Shown: piece after piece, positions 1-7,922 of the stretch | Position numbering within the stretch: the stretch's first letter is position 1 | Layout: each line of letters begins with the position of its first letter | Assembly (NCBI RefSeq): GCF_002920635.1 | Contig: NZ_PQSR01000040.1 | Span: 1-60,446, forward strand | DNA: 60,446 bases | Direction of reading: 5' to 3' | DNA from: Streptomyces sp. Ru72 | Lineage (GTDB): Bacteria > Actinomycetota > Actinomycetes > Streptomycetales > Streptomycetaceae | The notes under the pieces: model-generated | The model's input: the letters and a program-made list of their open reading frames with translations, nothing else | Told to the model about the DNA's origin: nothing | Databases searched by the model: none | Made by a program: the position numbers and the translations under genes

Positions 1-496
1 CCATGCGGAGGCCCTTGAACACACGGCCCGGGGTGGCGCAGCCACCGATGGAGCCGGGGGAGCGGTGCTTGCGCTGGGTGCCGTGACCGGCGCCGAGGCC
101 CTTGAAGTTGTGACGCTTCATGACACCGGCGAAGCCCTTGCCCTTGCTCTTGCCGGTGACGTCGACCTTCGTACCGGCCTCGAACACCTCAGCGGTGATC
201 TCCTGGCCGAGCGTGTACTCGGAGGCGTCCGCGGTGCGGATCTCGACGAGGTGACGACGGGGGGTGACGTCGGCCTTGGCGAAGTGACCCTTGAGGGGCT
301 TGTTCACCTTGCGCGGGTCGATCTCGCCGAAGGCGATCTGGACGGACTCGTAGCCGTCGACGTCGTTCGTACGGACCTGGGTGACGACGTTCGGCCCGGC
401 CTTGACGACGGTGACCGGGACGACACGGTTGTTCTCGTCCCACACCTGCGTCATACCGAGCTTCTCGCCCAGGATGCCCTTGATCTGCTTAGCCAT
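1..496 (-). CDS. rplC: 50S ribosomal protein L3 (3' end outside the window)
   Basis: Ribosomal protein L3 binds 23S rRNA early in large-subunit assembly near the peptidyl-transferase centre. The ATG on the minus strand is at 496 and the protein opens MAKQIKGILGEKLGMTQVWD, the typical L3 start. Further on, the glycine/histidine-rich loop GVMKRHNFKG and GHGTQRKHRSPGSIGG is the conserved finger that reaches toward the catalytic centre. About 165 residues are visible and the gene runs off the left edge of the window (bacterial L3 is usually 205-215 residues). It follows rpsJ by only 18 nt, as expected for the second gene of the S10 operon, and should be co-transcribed from the rpsJ promoter. Confidence 0.97.
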   Translation of the reverse strand, partial: MAKQIKGILGEKLGMTQVWDENNRVVPVTVVKAGPNVVTQVRTNDVDGYESVQIAFGEIDPRKVNKPLKGHFAKADVTPRRHLVEIRTADASEYTLGQEITAEVFEAGTKVDVTGKSKGKGFAGVMKRHNFKGLGAGHGTQRKHRSPGSIGGCATPGRVFKGLRM

Positions 497-514
497 CTCT
501 TCAGATCACCGGCC

Positions 515-823
515 TCAGAGCTTGATCTCGATGTCGACACCGGCCGGGAGGTCGAGTCGCATCAGAGAGTCAACGGTCTTGGGGGTCGGGTCGAGGATGT
601 CGATCAGGCGCTTGTGCGTGCGCATCTCGAAGTGCTCGCGCGAGTCCTTGTACTTGTGCGGCGACTTGATGACGCAGTACACGTTCTTCTCAGTGGGCAG
701 CGGCACCGGGCCCGCGACCGACGCACCAGTGCGGGTCACCGTCTCGACGATCTTCTTCGCCGAGGAGTCGATGACCTCGTGGTCGTAGGCCTTGAGCCGG
801 ATGCGGATCTTCTGTCCCGCCAT
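515..823 (-). CDS. rpsJ: 30S ribosomal protein S10
   Basis: S10 is a small-subunit head protein that also acts as the NusE transcription factor in antitermination complexes with NusB and NusG. The 102-residue product (MAGQKIRIRLKAYDHEVID...) matches the family length and ends VDIEIKL. The conserved loop GPVPLPTEKNVYCVIKSPHK and the motif RTHKRLIDI are present. It is the first gene of the S10 operon, with rplC 18 nt downstream. The nearest good promoter lies about 380 nt upstream, so the mRNA should carry a long leader containing the hairpin annotated at 885-909. That leader is the likely site of autogenous or growth-rate control. Confidence 0.98.
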   Translation of the reverse strand: MAGQKIRIRLKAYDHEVIDSSAKKIVETVTRTGASVAGPVPLPTEKNVYCVIKSPHKYKDSREHFEMRTHKRLIDILDPTPKTVDSLMRLDLPAGVDIEIKL

Positions 824-884
824 GGCTACTTCGTAGTCCTGTCTCTCTTACGCTCTGGAACCCGGTGTTCCCTGCCCTCGACCT

Positions 885-909
885 CCGACCCACGCGGTCG
901 GGCGTGTCG
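885..909 (-). promoter_or_regulatory. conserved leader hairpin upstream of rpsJ
   Basis: On the plus strand, CCGACC (885-890), a five-base loop, and GGTCGG (896-901) form a 6-bp hairpin, followed by gcgtgtcg. An almost identical block occurs at 12861-12885 in front of rpsL, in the same orientation and at a similar distance (about 50-60 nt) from the start codon. One substitution separates the copies over 24-25 bases. It lies in the transcribed leader of rpsJ. The hairpin and the conservation are visible; a regulatory role is inferred. Confidence 0.6.
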
Positions 910-1205
910 CACCCCCGCTGACACAGATGTCCCTTGTTCGAACATCCCTGCGGGATTGCGCACGGCCCTGCGAACCGCGCCGACCGGGACCGAAAGGCCC
1001 ACCGGGTGCCTGGTCGGTGCCGCGCCCACGCTTCCCGGAAGATTCCCGTACGTCCGCCCCAGCGCTGCCGTGAGGCAGTTAGGGCGACGAGTACTGTGGG
1101 ACTCGCTTCCGGTCCTCCCGGCGGGAGGCGCGCAGCATCAACACTCGACCGAGCAACTCCGACAGTCTGCCATAGGGGGCGGGGGGCTGGCCAATCGGGC
1201 CGGAG

Positions 1206-1233
1206 AGAATACCCGGAGGGTGACACAGGTCAA
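1206..1233 (-). promoter_or_regulatory. S10 operon promoter (-35 TTGACC, -10 TATTCT)
   Basis: Read on the minus strand, TTGACC (1233-1228) and TATTCT (1211-1206) are separated by 16 bp, a strong vegetative-sigma (HrdB-type) promoter. Transcription would begin near 1199, giving a leader of about 375 nt before the rpsJ start. No coding region is evident between it and rpsJ. Confidence 0.65.
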
Positions 1234-1741
1234 ACCCGGGCGGGCGACCACCCAGGAGATGCCGGCGGTCCGGAAACGGACCACGACCGGGATCGGCGAC
1301 GCGCTGGACGCCAGGGTACGGTGCCCAGCCTCGCCATCCCCGGGGTGACCCGTCTCTCCGAGCGCCGGGACTTCATGGAGAGGCTGTCGTGCCGGTGGCG
1401 TCCGGGCGACGGATCGTCCCCCTGAAGGAGGCGACGGGCGGGCGCGACAGCGCCGCCGACACGCCGACCGCACCGAGGGCCGCCACGCTCGGGCCGCGCC
1501 GAGCAGTCCCTCGCCGGGGTGGGTCCTGACGTCCACCGATCCCGTCAGGGTCTGTGCCGTGTCCGCTGTCACTGAGCCCGCGCCCGCTCACACCTTGCGC
1601 CCCGCGATGCCGCACTGGGCTTCGTACGCAGCCGCGAAGGATTCAAGCCGGCGCTTTGAGCGGTCGCCGGCATTGCACGGAGCGGATCCCCTGCTGGACC
1701 CTCGCGTTCATGTTTGTGAATAAGAATCAAGTACACGCCCA
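1234..1741. other. non-coding gap upstream of the S10 promoter
   Basis: About 500 bases between the S10 promoter and the pectate lyase promoter. Short open frames exist on both strands, but none has a convincing start, ribosome site or recognisable protein. Two overlapping minus-strand frames (about 1370-1610) could be remnants of a decayed gene, though nothing identifies them. A shift to lower GC near 1700-1745 marks the pectate lyase promoter region. Confidence 0.4.
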
Positions 1742-1791
1742 TTGACGCGTCCACGGCAAGCGCTTACGTTCACTGGAGAAAGCGCTTTCTC
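1742..1791 (+). promoter_or_regulatory. pectate lyase promoter with two LacI-type operators
   Basis: A candidate promoter has TTGACG at 1742-1747, a 17-bp spacer and TACGTT at 1765-1770. Two palindromes with core AGCGCT sit on it: AAGCGCTT at 1758-1765 in the spacer, and the perfect 16-bp GAGAAAGCGCTTTCTC at 1776-1791 over the start region. Their centres are 22 bp apart, two helical turns. AGCGCT-centred palindromes are the usual operators of LacI/GalR-family sugar repressors in Streptomyces, which fits repression of a polysaccharide lyase until pectin breakdown products appear. No LacI gene is in the window. Confidence 0.65.
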
Positions 1792-1843
1792 TTGCACGGA
1801 ACCGCTGGTCACGGAAACCCCACATGAACCCGGAGGCAGCACC

Positions 1844-3025
1844 ATGCAAGTGAGACCCGTCATCGCGTGTGTCAGCATGCTGGCCGGCGCACTGGTCGCG
1901 CTGTCCGGCCCGACCGCGCAGGCCGCACCCACGGCGAGCACCACGCTCTACGTGTCGCCGAGCGGCAGTGACAGCGCGGCCGGCACACAGTCGGCCCCCA
2001 CGACCCTCACCTCGGCGATCAGCCGCATCGCCCCCGGCGGAACGATCTACGTACGCGGCGGGACGTACAAGTACTCGTCGACGATCACCATCCCGCAGGG
2101 CAGCAACGGCACCTCCAGTGCCCGCACCAACCTGACCGCCTACCCGGGCGAGAAGCCGGTGCTGGACTTCTCGGGGCAGACCGAGAGCTCGTCCCACCGG
2201 GGCATCCAGCTGAACGCCAACTACTGGCACCTGTACGGCCTGACCGTCCAGCACGCCGGTGACAACGGGATCTACGTCGGCGGCAGCAACAACGTCGTCG
2301 AGCGCACGGTCACTGCGTACAACCGCGACACAGGACTGCAGCTCGGCCGGATCTCCTCCAGCACACCGAGCAGCCAGTGGCCGTCCAACAACCTGATCGT
2401 GAGCTCGGAGTCGCACGACAACATGGACTCCACCGGCGAGAACGCCGACGGTTTCGCCGCGAAGCTCACCACCGGCACCGGGAACGTGTTCCGCTACGAC
2501 GTGTCCCACCACAACATCGACGACGGCTGGGACCTCTACACCAAGACCGACACCGGTCCCATCGGTCCGGTGACCATCGAGTACTCCCTGTCCTACAACA
2601 ACGGCACCCTGAGCAACGGCACCCAGAACAAGAACGGCGACCGCAACGGCTACAAGCTCGGCGGCGAGGACATCGCGGTCAACCACGTGGTCCGGCACGA
2701 CATCGCCTACCGCAACGGCCATCACGGGTTCACGTACAACAGCAACCCCGGCAGGATGACCGTCTCGAACAACGCGAGTGTCGACAACGCCGAACGCAAT
2801 TTCTCCTTCGACGCCGGCACCTCGGTGTTCCGGAGCAACACGTCATGCCGGTTCAGCGTCAGCGGGTCGAACGACAAGACCGTCGGCGACGCCGACAGCT
2901 CGAACCAGTTCTGGACCGGCTCCAACGGCTCCCGGTGCTCCTCGTACTCGGGCGCCCTGGGCTGGTCCTTCGCCTCCGACGGCTCGCTCGTGGTCACGTT
3001 CGGGGGCAAGGTCGTGACGCCGTAG
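1844..3025 (+). CDS. secreted pectate lyase, polysaccharide lyase family 9 type
   Basis: Predicted extracellular pectate lyase that cleaves polygalacturonate by beta-elimination. The 393-residue product begins at the ATG at 1844, after CGGAGG. An N-terminal Sec signal peptide of about 27 residues has a hydrophobic core and an AQA-A cleavage site. The mature part looks like a right-handed parallel beta-helix. It carries the PL9 signature blocks NADGFAAKL, SHHNIDDGWDLY and NGYKLGGE, in which clustered Asp residues bind calcium in characterised PL9 enzymes and the Lys of the last block is a candidate base. The C-terminal 60 residues contain a Cys pair. It is transcribed alone from a promoter overlapped by two LacI-type operators, so pectin-inducible expression is likely. 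The PL9 assignment is by motif; exact substrate is unknown. Confidence 0.88.
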   Translation: MQVRPVIACVSMLAGALVALSGPTAQAAPTASTTLYVSPSGSDSAAGTQSAPTTLTSAISRIAPGGTIYVRGGTYKYSSTITIPQGSNGTSSARTNLTAYPGEKPVLDFSGQTESSSHRGIQLNANYWHLYGLTVQHAGDNGIYVGGSNNVVERTVTAYNRDTGLQLGRISSSTPSSQWPSNNLIVSSESHDNMDSTGENADGFAAKLTTGTGNVFRYDVSHHNIDDGWDLYTKTDTGPIGPVTIEYSLSYNNGTLSNGTQNKNGDRNGYKLGGEDIAVNHVVRHDIAYRNGHHGFTYNSNPGRMTVSNNASVDNAERNFSFDAGTSVFRSNTSCRFSVSGSNDKTVGDADSSNQFWTGSNGSRCSSYSGALGWSFASDGSLVVTFGGKVVTP

Positions 3026-3095
3026 CGATCGGTACTGCGTCAACGCGCCCCGCTCCCGGTTGCGATCGGGAGTGGGGCGCGTGGTGATTGGGGCG

Positions 3096-3305
3096 TCAGC
3101 TTCCGGACGCGTACATCACGAAGTCGGTCCAGGCACCCGGGGAGAGCGCGAGCTGAGGGCCACCCGGGGTCTTGGAGTCGCGGACGTGGATAGTGCGGGG
3201 GGCTATGGCGACTTCGACGCAGGAGTCGCCCTCGGTTCCGTCGCTGTAGCTGCTCTTGAACCACGCCAGCTCAGAGGTCTCTCCGGCGGAGGCTTCGGCG
3301 ATCAT
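3096..3305 (-). CDS. DUF397 domain small protein
   Basis: A 69-residue protein with the DUF397 signature WFKSSYSDGTEGDSCVEVA followed by VRDSKTPGGPQLALSPGAWTDFV. DUF397 proteins are abundant in Streptomyces and are almost always encoded beside a WhiJ/Scr1-type helix-turn-helix protein, for which they may act as small partner or anti-regulator. Here the gene overlaps the end of the upstream regulator gene by 4 nt, so the two are translationally coupled. This arrangement supports a functional pair. No enzymatic role is known for the family. Confidence 0.93.
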   Translation of the reverse strand: MIAEASAGETSELAWFKSSYSDGTEGDSCVEVAIAPRTIHVRDSKTPGGPQLALSPGAWTDFVMYASGS

Positions 3306-4171
3306 GCTTCTCCTCGTACTTGCTCGATGAACGCGAGCGACTCTTCTGGCGTGAGAGCCTGGGCCCGGATGATGCCATAGCGCAGTTCGAGGATCCGGAG
3401 CTGTTTCGGGTCGGAGATCGGACGGCCGTTGAACGCACCGTCGGAACGCCCCACAGCCGTCCCGTCAACGAACTTCAACACCTCGATCTTGCCGTCCACG
3501 CCGGGGTGAGCATCGGTGTCCGTCGGCATCACCTGCAAGGTCACATTGCGCAGTTTCGCCACCTCCAGCAAATGTTCGAGTTGGCGGCGCCGGACCATTG
3601 TGCCTCCAACGCGGCGTCGCAGTAGGCCCTCTTCCAGCACGAAGCTGAGTGATGGGCCAGGAGAGCGTTCGAAAATCGCCTTTCGTGCCATACGAGCGGC
3701 CACCATGCGCTCCACCTCCTCCTCCGAGTAGGGAGGCTGGCGTGCCTCGAACAATGCTCTGGCGTGCTCTTCGGTCTGCAGCAGGCCGTGGACGCTCAAC
3801 CCGACGTACACCCCGATCTCGACGGCCTGCGCCTCCAGCTTCGCCAGCTCCCGCACCTTCCTCGGGTACCGGACCTTGGCCACGTCCTCCTTCATCGCCG
3901 AGAGCAGTCCACCCGCCCCGAGCACCTCGTCCGCTCTGTCCAGATACTCGGGCCGCGGGATCCGCTTCCCGCCCTCGATCTTGTAGACCAGGTCCTCGCC
4001 GTACCCGACGGCCTTCCCGAAGTCGGCTGCCCGCATCCCCACCGCCTCCCGCCGCAGCCTCAGCTGCCGCCCGACGGTGGCGACGACGGCCACTCCCCAC
4101 TCGTCGTCCGGATCCACCTCCCATCCCGACTCGTCGGCCTCGCCTTTGAGCCGACCCGCGTCACCGTCCAC
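3302..4171 (-). CDS. WhiJ-like XRE-family regulator (HTH + DUF5753)
   Basis: A 289-residue DNA-binding regulator. Residues about 25-90 form an XRE helix-turn-helix (VGRQLRLRREAVGMRAADFG, then KIEGGKRIPRP). The rest matches DUF5753, with the marker GLLQTEEHARAL and the block VLEEGLLRRRVGG. The family includes WhiJ, which controls development in S. coelicolor. I chose the GTG at 4171, after a GAGGGG stretch, because it gives the usual family length. A longer reading from the GTG at 4264 is open, but its extra codons have poor third-position bias and would leave only 29 bp to the divergent gene. The downstream DUF397 gene overlaps by 4 nt. Partner and target genes are inferred, not shown. Confidence 0.85.
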   Translation of the reverse strand: MDGDAGRLKGEADESGWEVDPDDEWGVAVVATVGRQLRLRREAVGMRAADFGKAVGYGEDLVYKIEGGKRIPRPEYLDRADEVLGAGGLLSAMKEDVAKVRYPRKVRELAKLEAQAVEIGVYVGLSVHGLLQTEEHARALFEARQPPYSEEEVERMVAARMARKAIFERSPGPSLSFVLEEGLLRRRVGGTMVRRRQLEHLLEVAKLRNVTLQVMPTDTDAHPGVDGKIEVLKFVDGTAVGRSDGAFNGRPISDPKQLRILELRYGIIRAQALTPEESLAFIEQVRGEA

Positions 4172-4204
4172 GAGCACCCCGCGCCCCTCCCTCTCCCGAC
4201 AGCC

Positions 4205-4231
4205 CGGACACCACCGGACAAGCATCGGACA
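4205..4231. repeat. three helically phased CGGACA direct repeats
   Basis: CGGACA occurs at 4205-4210, 4215-4220 and 4226-4231, with 10- and 11-bp steps that put the copies on one face of the helix. They lie in the 122-bp gap between the WhiJ-like gene and the divergent kinase-like gene, so they are a candidate operator for the WhiJ-like protein. Function is inferred from position and phasing only. Confidence 0.5.
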
Positions 4232-4293
4232 GTCACCGTACGCAACAGCGTCGTCACTGTTCACGTTAGGCAGGTGCGGCCACTCTGAGTGAT

Positions 4294-4788
4294 GTGAATC
4301 AGGAAATCGCCGAACCCACCGACCAACTCGGCCGCGCCGTCCGGAACTTCAGCGTGCTGCTCTCCTCCACCCCGCGCGGAGCACGCCTCGCCCGTCTGCT
4401 CGCCACCGAACAACTGCGCACCTGGGGACTCCCGTTGGAGGCGCCGGGCCATGTCGTCGCCGAGCTGGCGGCCAACGCGGTCACCCACGGCCGTGTCCCG
4501 GGACGGGATTTCCGGCTCATGCTCTACGTGGTCGCCGACACCCTCCGCATCGAAGTGACCGACACCCGCTGCGAACGGCTCCCCCAGCTCCAGCACCCGA
4601 ATCCCGGAGCCGAGTCCGGCCGTGGACTGCTCGTCGTGGACGCACTCGCGGACCGCTGGGGCGTAAGGGAGGACCGCTTCCCGCGCAAGACCGTATGGGC
4701 GGAACTGCGCTGCTCAGAGCCGGAACCCGCCCCCACGGGCTGCGGTGGCGAAGGCGATCTCCACTCAAAGAACTCGGGGACGAAATGA
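4294..4788 (+). CDS. RsbW-like ATP-binding protein (HATPase_c_2)
   Basis: A 164-residue GHKL-fold protein of the anti-sigma-factor/serine kinase type. The N-box is ELAANAVTHG near residue 55 and the G-box region is ESGRGLLVVDALADRWG near residue 110; together they form the ATP site. There is no membrane segment. Such stand-alone kinases are very common in Streptomyces and are often encoded next to WhiJ/DUF397 genes, as here. The start is the GTG at 4294; no strong Shine-Dalgarno is visible, so a short leader or leaderless start is possible. The protein could phosphorylate an anti-anti-sigma partner, but no such gene is adjacent, so its target is unknown. Confidence 0.88.
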   Translation: MNQEIAEPTDQLGRAVRNFSVLLSSTPRGARLARLLATEQLRTWGLPLEAPGHVVAELAANAVTHGRVPGRDFRLMLYVVADTLRIEVTDTRCERLPQLQHPNPGAESGRGLLVVDALADRWGVREDRFPRKTVWAELRCSEPEPAPTGCGGEGDLHSKNSGTK

Positions 4789-4981
4789 CCCCGCCAAGCC
4801 CCACCGATCCGCCCGGGGCCCCCGCTCACTCGGGCGGGTGAACATCCCCGGCTCGGCTGGATTCCGAGGCCCCCGACTCCCCTACTCTCAGCGCAAACAA
4901 CCGCACACATGCATCGGCCCCCGGCCGGGAGTAGCGATCCCGATCGAGGGCCTGGCCACCGAGGAAGGTAAGGACTTCCCG

Positions 4982-5962
4982 ATGGGTACCGACGACCCTA
5001 GCGTGCCCCCGCACGCCCAGTCAGCCGTTGTCGCGAACGAACCCCACTCCCGGGCGAATCCACGCACGCGTGCCCGCCGCAGCGCTTACGGCGTCATCCA
5101 CGAGAACACCCGCCACACCACCCGCTTCACGGTGATCGGCAACCACCTCGCCCAGCACCCGGAGCTGTCGCTGGTCGCCATCGCGCTGGCGGTGCACATC
5201 CAGTCCCTGCCGAGCAACGCCCCCGTGGACATCAGGACGCTCGCCGAGCGCTTCCCGGAGGGCCGCGACCGCATCGCCGCCGGGCTGCGTGAGCTGGAGG
5301 TCCACGGCTACCTGCGCCGCGTACGCGAACGCACCCCCGCCGGCCGGATCGTCACCCGCACGATCAGCTGCAACCAGCCGAAGGCCCCGCGCCACCAGGA
5401 GTCCGGCCACGCACCGGTTCCGGTCGTTCCCCCGGGGGTGGTGGACCCACCGAACTGCAACACTCCCGGGAAATGTGTCGCACCGGCGGACTCGGCCCCC
5501 GAGGAGCCCACCTCCCGCAGAAAGCCCCGCGAACCCCGCAGGAAGCACCCCCTCCCGCCCGTTCCCCAGCCGGCGCATCCCTCCCCCGCTCTCCTCCGGA
5601 CGGCCACCGACCTCCTTGCCGGTCTGCACCACCAGGACCCCCGCCTGCTGCTCAGCGCCTGCGACACGGCCCACCTCGCCCCCGGCGTCGCCGCCTGGCT
5701 GCAACGCGACGTGTCCCCGGCCGCCGTACACCACGCCCTGACCACCGACCTCCCGCCCGAGGGCCCGCGCCGCCCGGCCGCCCTCCTGGCCCACCGCCTC
5801 ACCGCCCAGCTGCCGCCCCCACCCCCGTTCCGCGCACCGACCGAGCCCTCACCCGTCCGGCACCCCCTGCGCAACTGCGACGGCTGCGATCGCGGCATCC
5901 GCGCCCCCGAGCCCGGAGCCCTCTGCCGCGACTGCCGCCCGGCAGCCTCCGCCCACGCCTGA
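4982..5962 (+). CDS. helix-turn-helix protein with C-terminal zinc ribbon
   Basis: A 326-residue protein of a type common in Streptomyces and annotated only as a helix-turn-helix protein. Residues about 35-120 form a winged-helix-like domain (FTVIGNHLAQHPELSLVAIA, then RTLAERFPEGRDRIAAGLRE and a basic wing). This resembles replication-initiator or transcription-regulator winged helices. The middle is a proline/arginine-rich linker. Near the C-terminus CDGCD...CRDC forms a CxxC-CxxC zinc ribbon. The ATG at 4982 follows GAGGAAGG; a longer open frame exists upstream but has no ribosome site. It is followed after 16 nt by a remnant gene. Its DNA target is unknown. Confidence 0.75.
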   Translation: MGTDDPSVPPHAQSAVVANEPHSRANPRTRARRSAYGVIHENTRHTTRFTVIGNHLAQHPELSLVAIALAVHIQSLPSNAPVDIRTLAERFPEGRDRIAAGLRELEVHGYLRRVRERTPAGRIVTRTISCNQPKAPRHQESGHAPVPVVPPGVVDPPNCNTPGKCVAPADSAPEEPTSRRKPREPRRKHPLPPVPQPAHPSPALLRTATDLLAGLHHQDPRLLLSACDTAHLAPGVAAWLQRDVSPAAVHHALTTDLPPEGPRRPAALLAHRLTAQLPPPPPFRAPTEPSPVRHPLRNCDGCDRGIRAPEPGALCRDCRPAASAHA

Positions 5963-5978
5963 AACCGCAAGGAACTCC

Positions 5979-6398
5979 ATGGTCAGCCCGCCCCACGAGG
6001 CGATGCACCGCATCTTCCAGCAGCGGGCCGCCCCAACTGCCCACCCTCACCACACACACGCTGCCGACCCAGCCGTCGAAGCGATACCGAACGCCCTGTC
6101 CGCAGCACAATTCACCGCACAGGGTCTGGGCAACCGCCCGGCCAAGCACCTCTGGAGGAACCTGGTGGCCGTGGACCTCTCCTTCTACAAGTCCTACATC
6201 TCCGAAGAGATCCGCGACGAGGGCCGTGCCCAGGGCCGTGCCGAGGACATCCTGGTCGTCCTGGAACTACGTGGCCTCGACGTCTCCGGGGACGTTCGCC
6301 GGCGCATCACGGACTGCACCGACCCGGACGTCCTCCGCCGCTGGCTCATCCGCGCCGTCACCGCTCCGAAGGCCGAAGAGATCTTCGAAGACGAGTGA
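5979..6398 (+). pseudogene. internally deleted Rpn/PD-(D/E)XK-type protein remnant
   Basis: This 139-codon frame starts MVSPPHEAMHRIFQQ and ends with LWRNLVAVDLSFYKSYISEE, GRAEDILVVLELRGLDV and a RRWLIRAVTAPKAEEIFEDE tail. From memory, Streptomyces genomes carry many proteins of roughly 280-300 residues with the same first 15 and last ~100 residues. Between them those proteins hold a nuclease-like (Rpn/YadD, PD-(D/E)XK) domain with a VEAQGKKD-type active site. That central part is missing here while the frame is kept, so the protein should be catalytically dead. I call it a decayed copy; a short functional derivative cannot be excluded. Confidence 0.6.
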
Positions 6399-6440
6399 CC
6401 GAACTCGTTCCCCGCGCCGAGCAGTCCCCGGACAGCACAC

Positions 6441-7847
6441 CTAGCCTCCCGCCAACCTCTCCCCCAACCAGTCGAACACCACTTCGCAGTGCTGCTGCGG
6501 AGCCATCGGTGAGCAGTGCAGTTGGGCGCCCGTCGCCGCCGTGAGCTTCACGTAGTCCTTGGGGGCCCTCAGCCTGTCGTACATCTGGGGTGCCTGGCCC
6601 GGATAGAACTGCTCGTCCTGGTAGTCGAGGACCAGGGTGGGGGCCTTGATACGGCCCACGACGTCCGTGATCCTCAGCGACCGGACGAGGCTCGCCGGGG
6701 TGTGGAAGTCCGTGAACATCCTGCCCTTGCGGGCCGCCAGCATCGCCGGGGCCGAGAACGGTTCGAAGCGTTTCTTCAGCGTCGCCGCGTCGGCCGGGGA
6801 CAGCTCCGGTACGACCTCCTTGTTCCAGACGGCGTTGGTCTCCGCCCTGTTCGGGGTGAGGATCTTCCGCAGCTCCGGGGGGAAGCCGAGCCACGGCTCC
6901 AGGCAGCCGGGCATCGCCACCAGGGCCGCGATCCGCCGCTCGAAGGCCGCCGCGCGGGGAGCCAGGCAGCCACCCATGCTCAGCCCCGTGAGGGCGATTC
7001 TGCGGGTGTCGACGTCGGAGCGGGCGACCAGCCAGTCGACGAGCGGCCTGACCACGTTCTCCCAGCGCGGTGTGAACACCACCCGTTCGATGAAGATCAG
7101 CTGCCCCTGGCCCGGCCCCTCGTAGACCAGGGCGTTCCACCCCCGGACCAGGGCGGCGGACACGCCGTACGTCCACATGTCGACGTTCTGTCCGTCGCTG
7201 CCGTTGGTGAGGATCACGGTGGGGCGAGCTCGTCCCGACGCGTCCGGGCGGAAGAGCCACACGGGCAGCCCGGTCCTCCCGTACGGGACCTTCGCCGTCA
7301 CCGGCGCCGGGTCGCACAGCCGGCAGAAGGTGTCCCAGGCGCCGCGCCCGGCCCTGTACAGCGCCTCCTCGCTGTCGGGGTCGTTGGAGCCGAGGACGAA
7401 GAACAGTGCCTGGGCGTAGTACTGCGAGGCCCGAAGGGCACGGAAGCGCCGGGTCGCCCGGTCGGGTCCGCCGCCCTCCGGCGCCTTCATCAGCTGGTCG
7501 CCGAGGTTTCTGAAGGTCTGGACGTACGTCTGCGCGGACAGGCCGGCCTTGTTGATCGCGTTCACGGCGGTGAGCACCTCGCCCACCTCGCTGCTGCGCT
7601 GACCGGCCGCGCCGAGCGCCAGGAGCCCGCTGAAATTGAACTCCGGGTTGTCGAAGAGCGTCATCGCACCGGGGGCCGGGGCGGCTGCCGTCGCGGAGGC
7701 CGATGCTCCGGCCACCGGCCCGCGCCCCGGCGAGGTGTCCGTGGCCGTGCATCCGGCGGCCAGCAGGGCCCCGGCGGCACCGGCGAGCCCGGCCAGGGTG
7801 CTGCGCCTGCTGGGTCCGGTCCCCGGGGCAGCCGTTGGGTTCTCCAT
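6441..7847 (-). CDS. exported alpha/beta hydrolase (Tat signal plus lipobox)
   Basis: A 468-residue predicted serine hydrolase. The N-terminus has a twin-arginine motif (SRRSTLAG) and then LLAAGC, a lipobox, so it is probably a Tat-exported lipoprotein on the outer face of the membrane. The alpha/beta-hydrolase core has the nucleophile elbow GLSMGG near residue 298, a candidate acid in VLDYQDEQF, and a late His in QLHCSPM. The pattern resembles the DUF1100/FrsA-type and 2,6-dihydropseudooxynicotine hydrolase group, with a helical N-terminal cap of about 150 residues. I chose the ATG at 7847 because it places the signal sequence correctly, although no clear Shine-Dalgarno precedes it. A GTG at 7889 is the alternative. 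Substrate unknown. Confidence 0.8.
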   Translation of the reverse strand: MENPTAAPGTGPSRRSTLAGLAGAAGALLAAGCTATDTSPGRGPVAGASASATAAAPAPGAMTLFDNPEFNFSGLLALGAAGQRSSEVGEVLTAVNAINKAGLSAQTYVQTFRNLGDQLMKAPEGGGPDRATRRFRALRASQYYAQALFFVLGSNDPDSEEALYRAGRGAWDTFCRLCDPAPVTAKVPYGRTGLPVWLFRPDASGRARPTVILTNGSDGQNVDMWTYGVSAALVRGWNALVYEGPGQGQLIFIERVVFTPRWENVVRPLVDWLVARSDVDTRRIALTGLSMGGCLAPRAAAFERRIAALVAMPGCLEPWLGFPPELRKILTPNRAETNAVWNKEVVPELSPADAATLKKRFEPFSAPAMLAARKGRMFTDFHTPASLVRSLRITDVVGRIKAPTLVLDYQDEQFYPGQAPQMYDRLRAPKDYVKLTAATGAQLHCSPMAPQQHCEVVFDWLGERLAGG

Positions 7848-7922
7848 GCCGCAGGAAGGTAGGACCGCGCCCGTCCCGCCTCTTCGCACGACACCTGCCG
7901 TTCCCCCGAACAGCCTCGGGGA

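Noticed and set aside
1138..1615. Two overlapping minus-strand frames upstream of rpsJ
   Set aside because: They cross the S10 promoter, have no ribosome site and no recognisable protein. A decayed gene is possible but cannot be supported.
4172..4264. N-terminal extension of the WhiJ-like regulator from a GTG at 4264
   Set aside because: Poor third-position bias, contains the phased repeats, and would leave only 29 bp for two divergent promoters.
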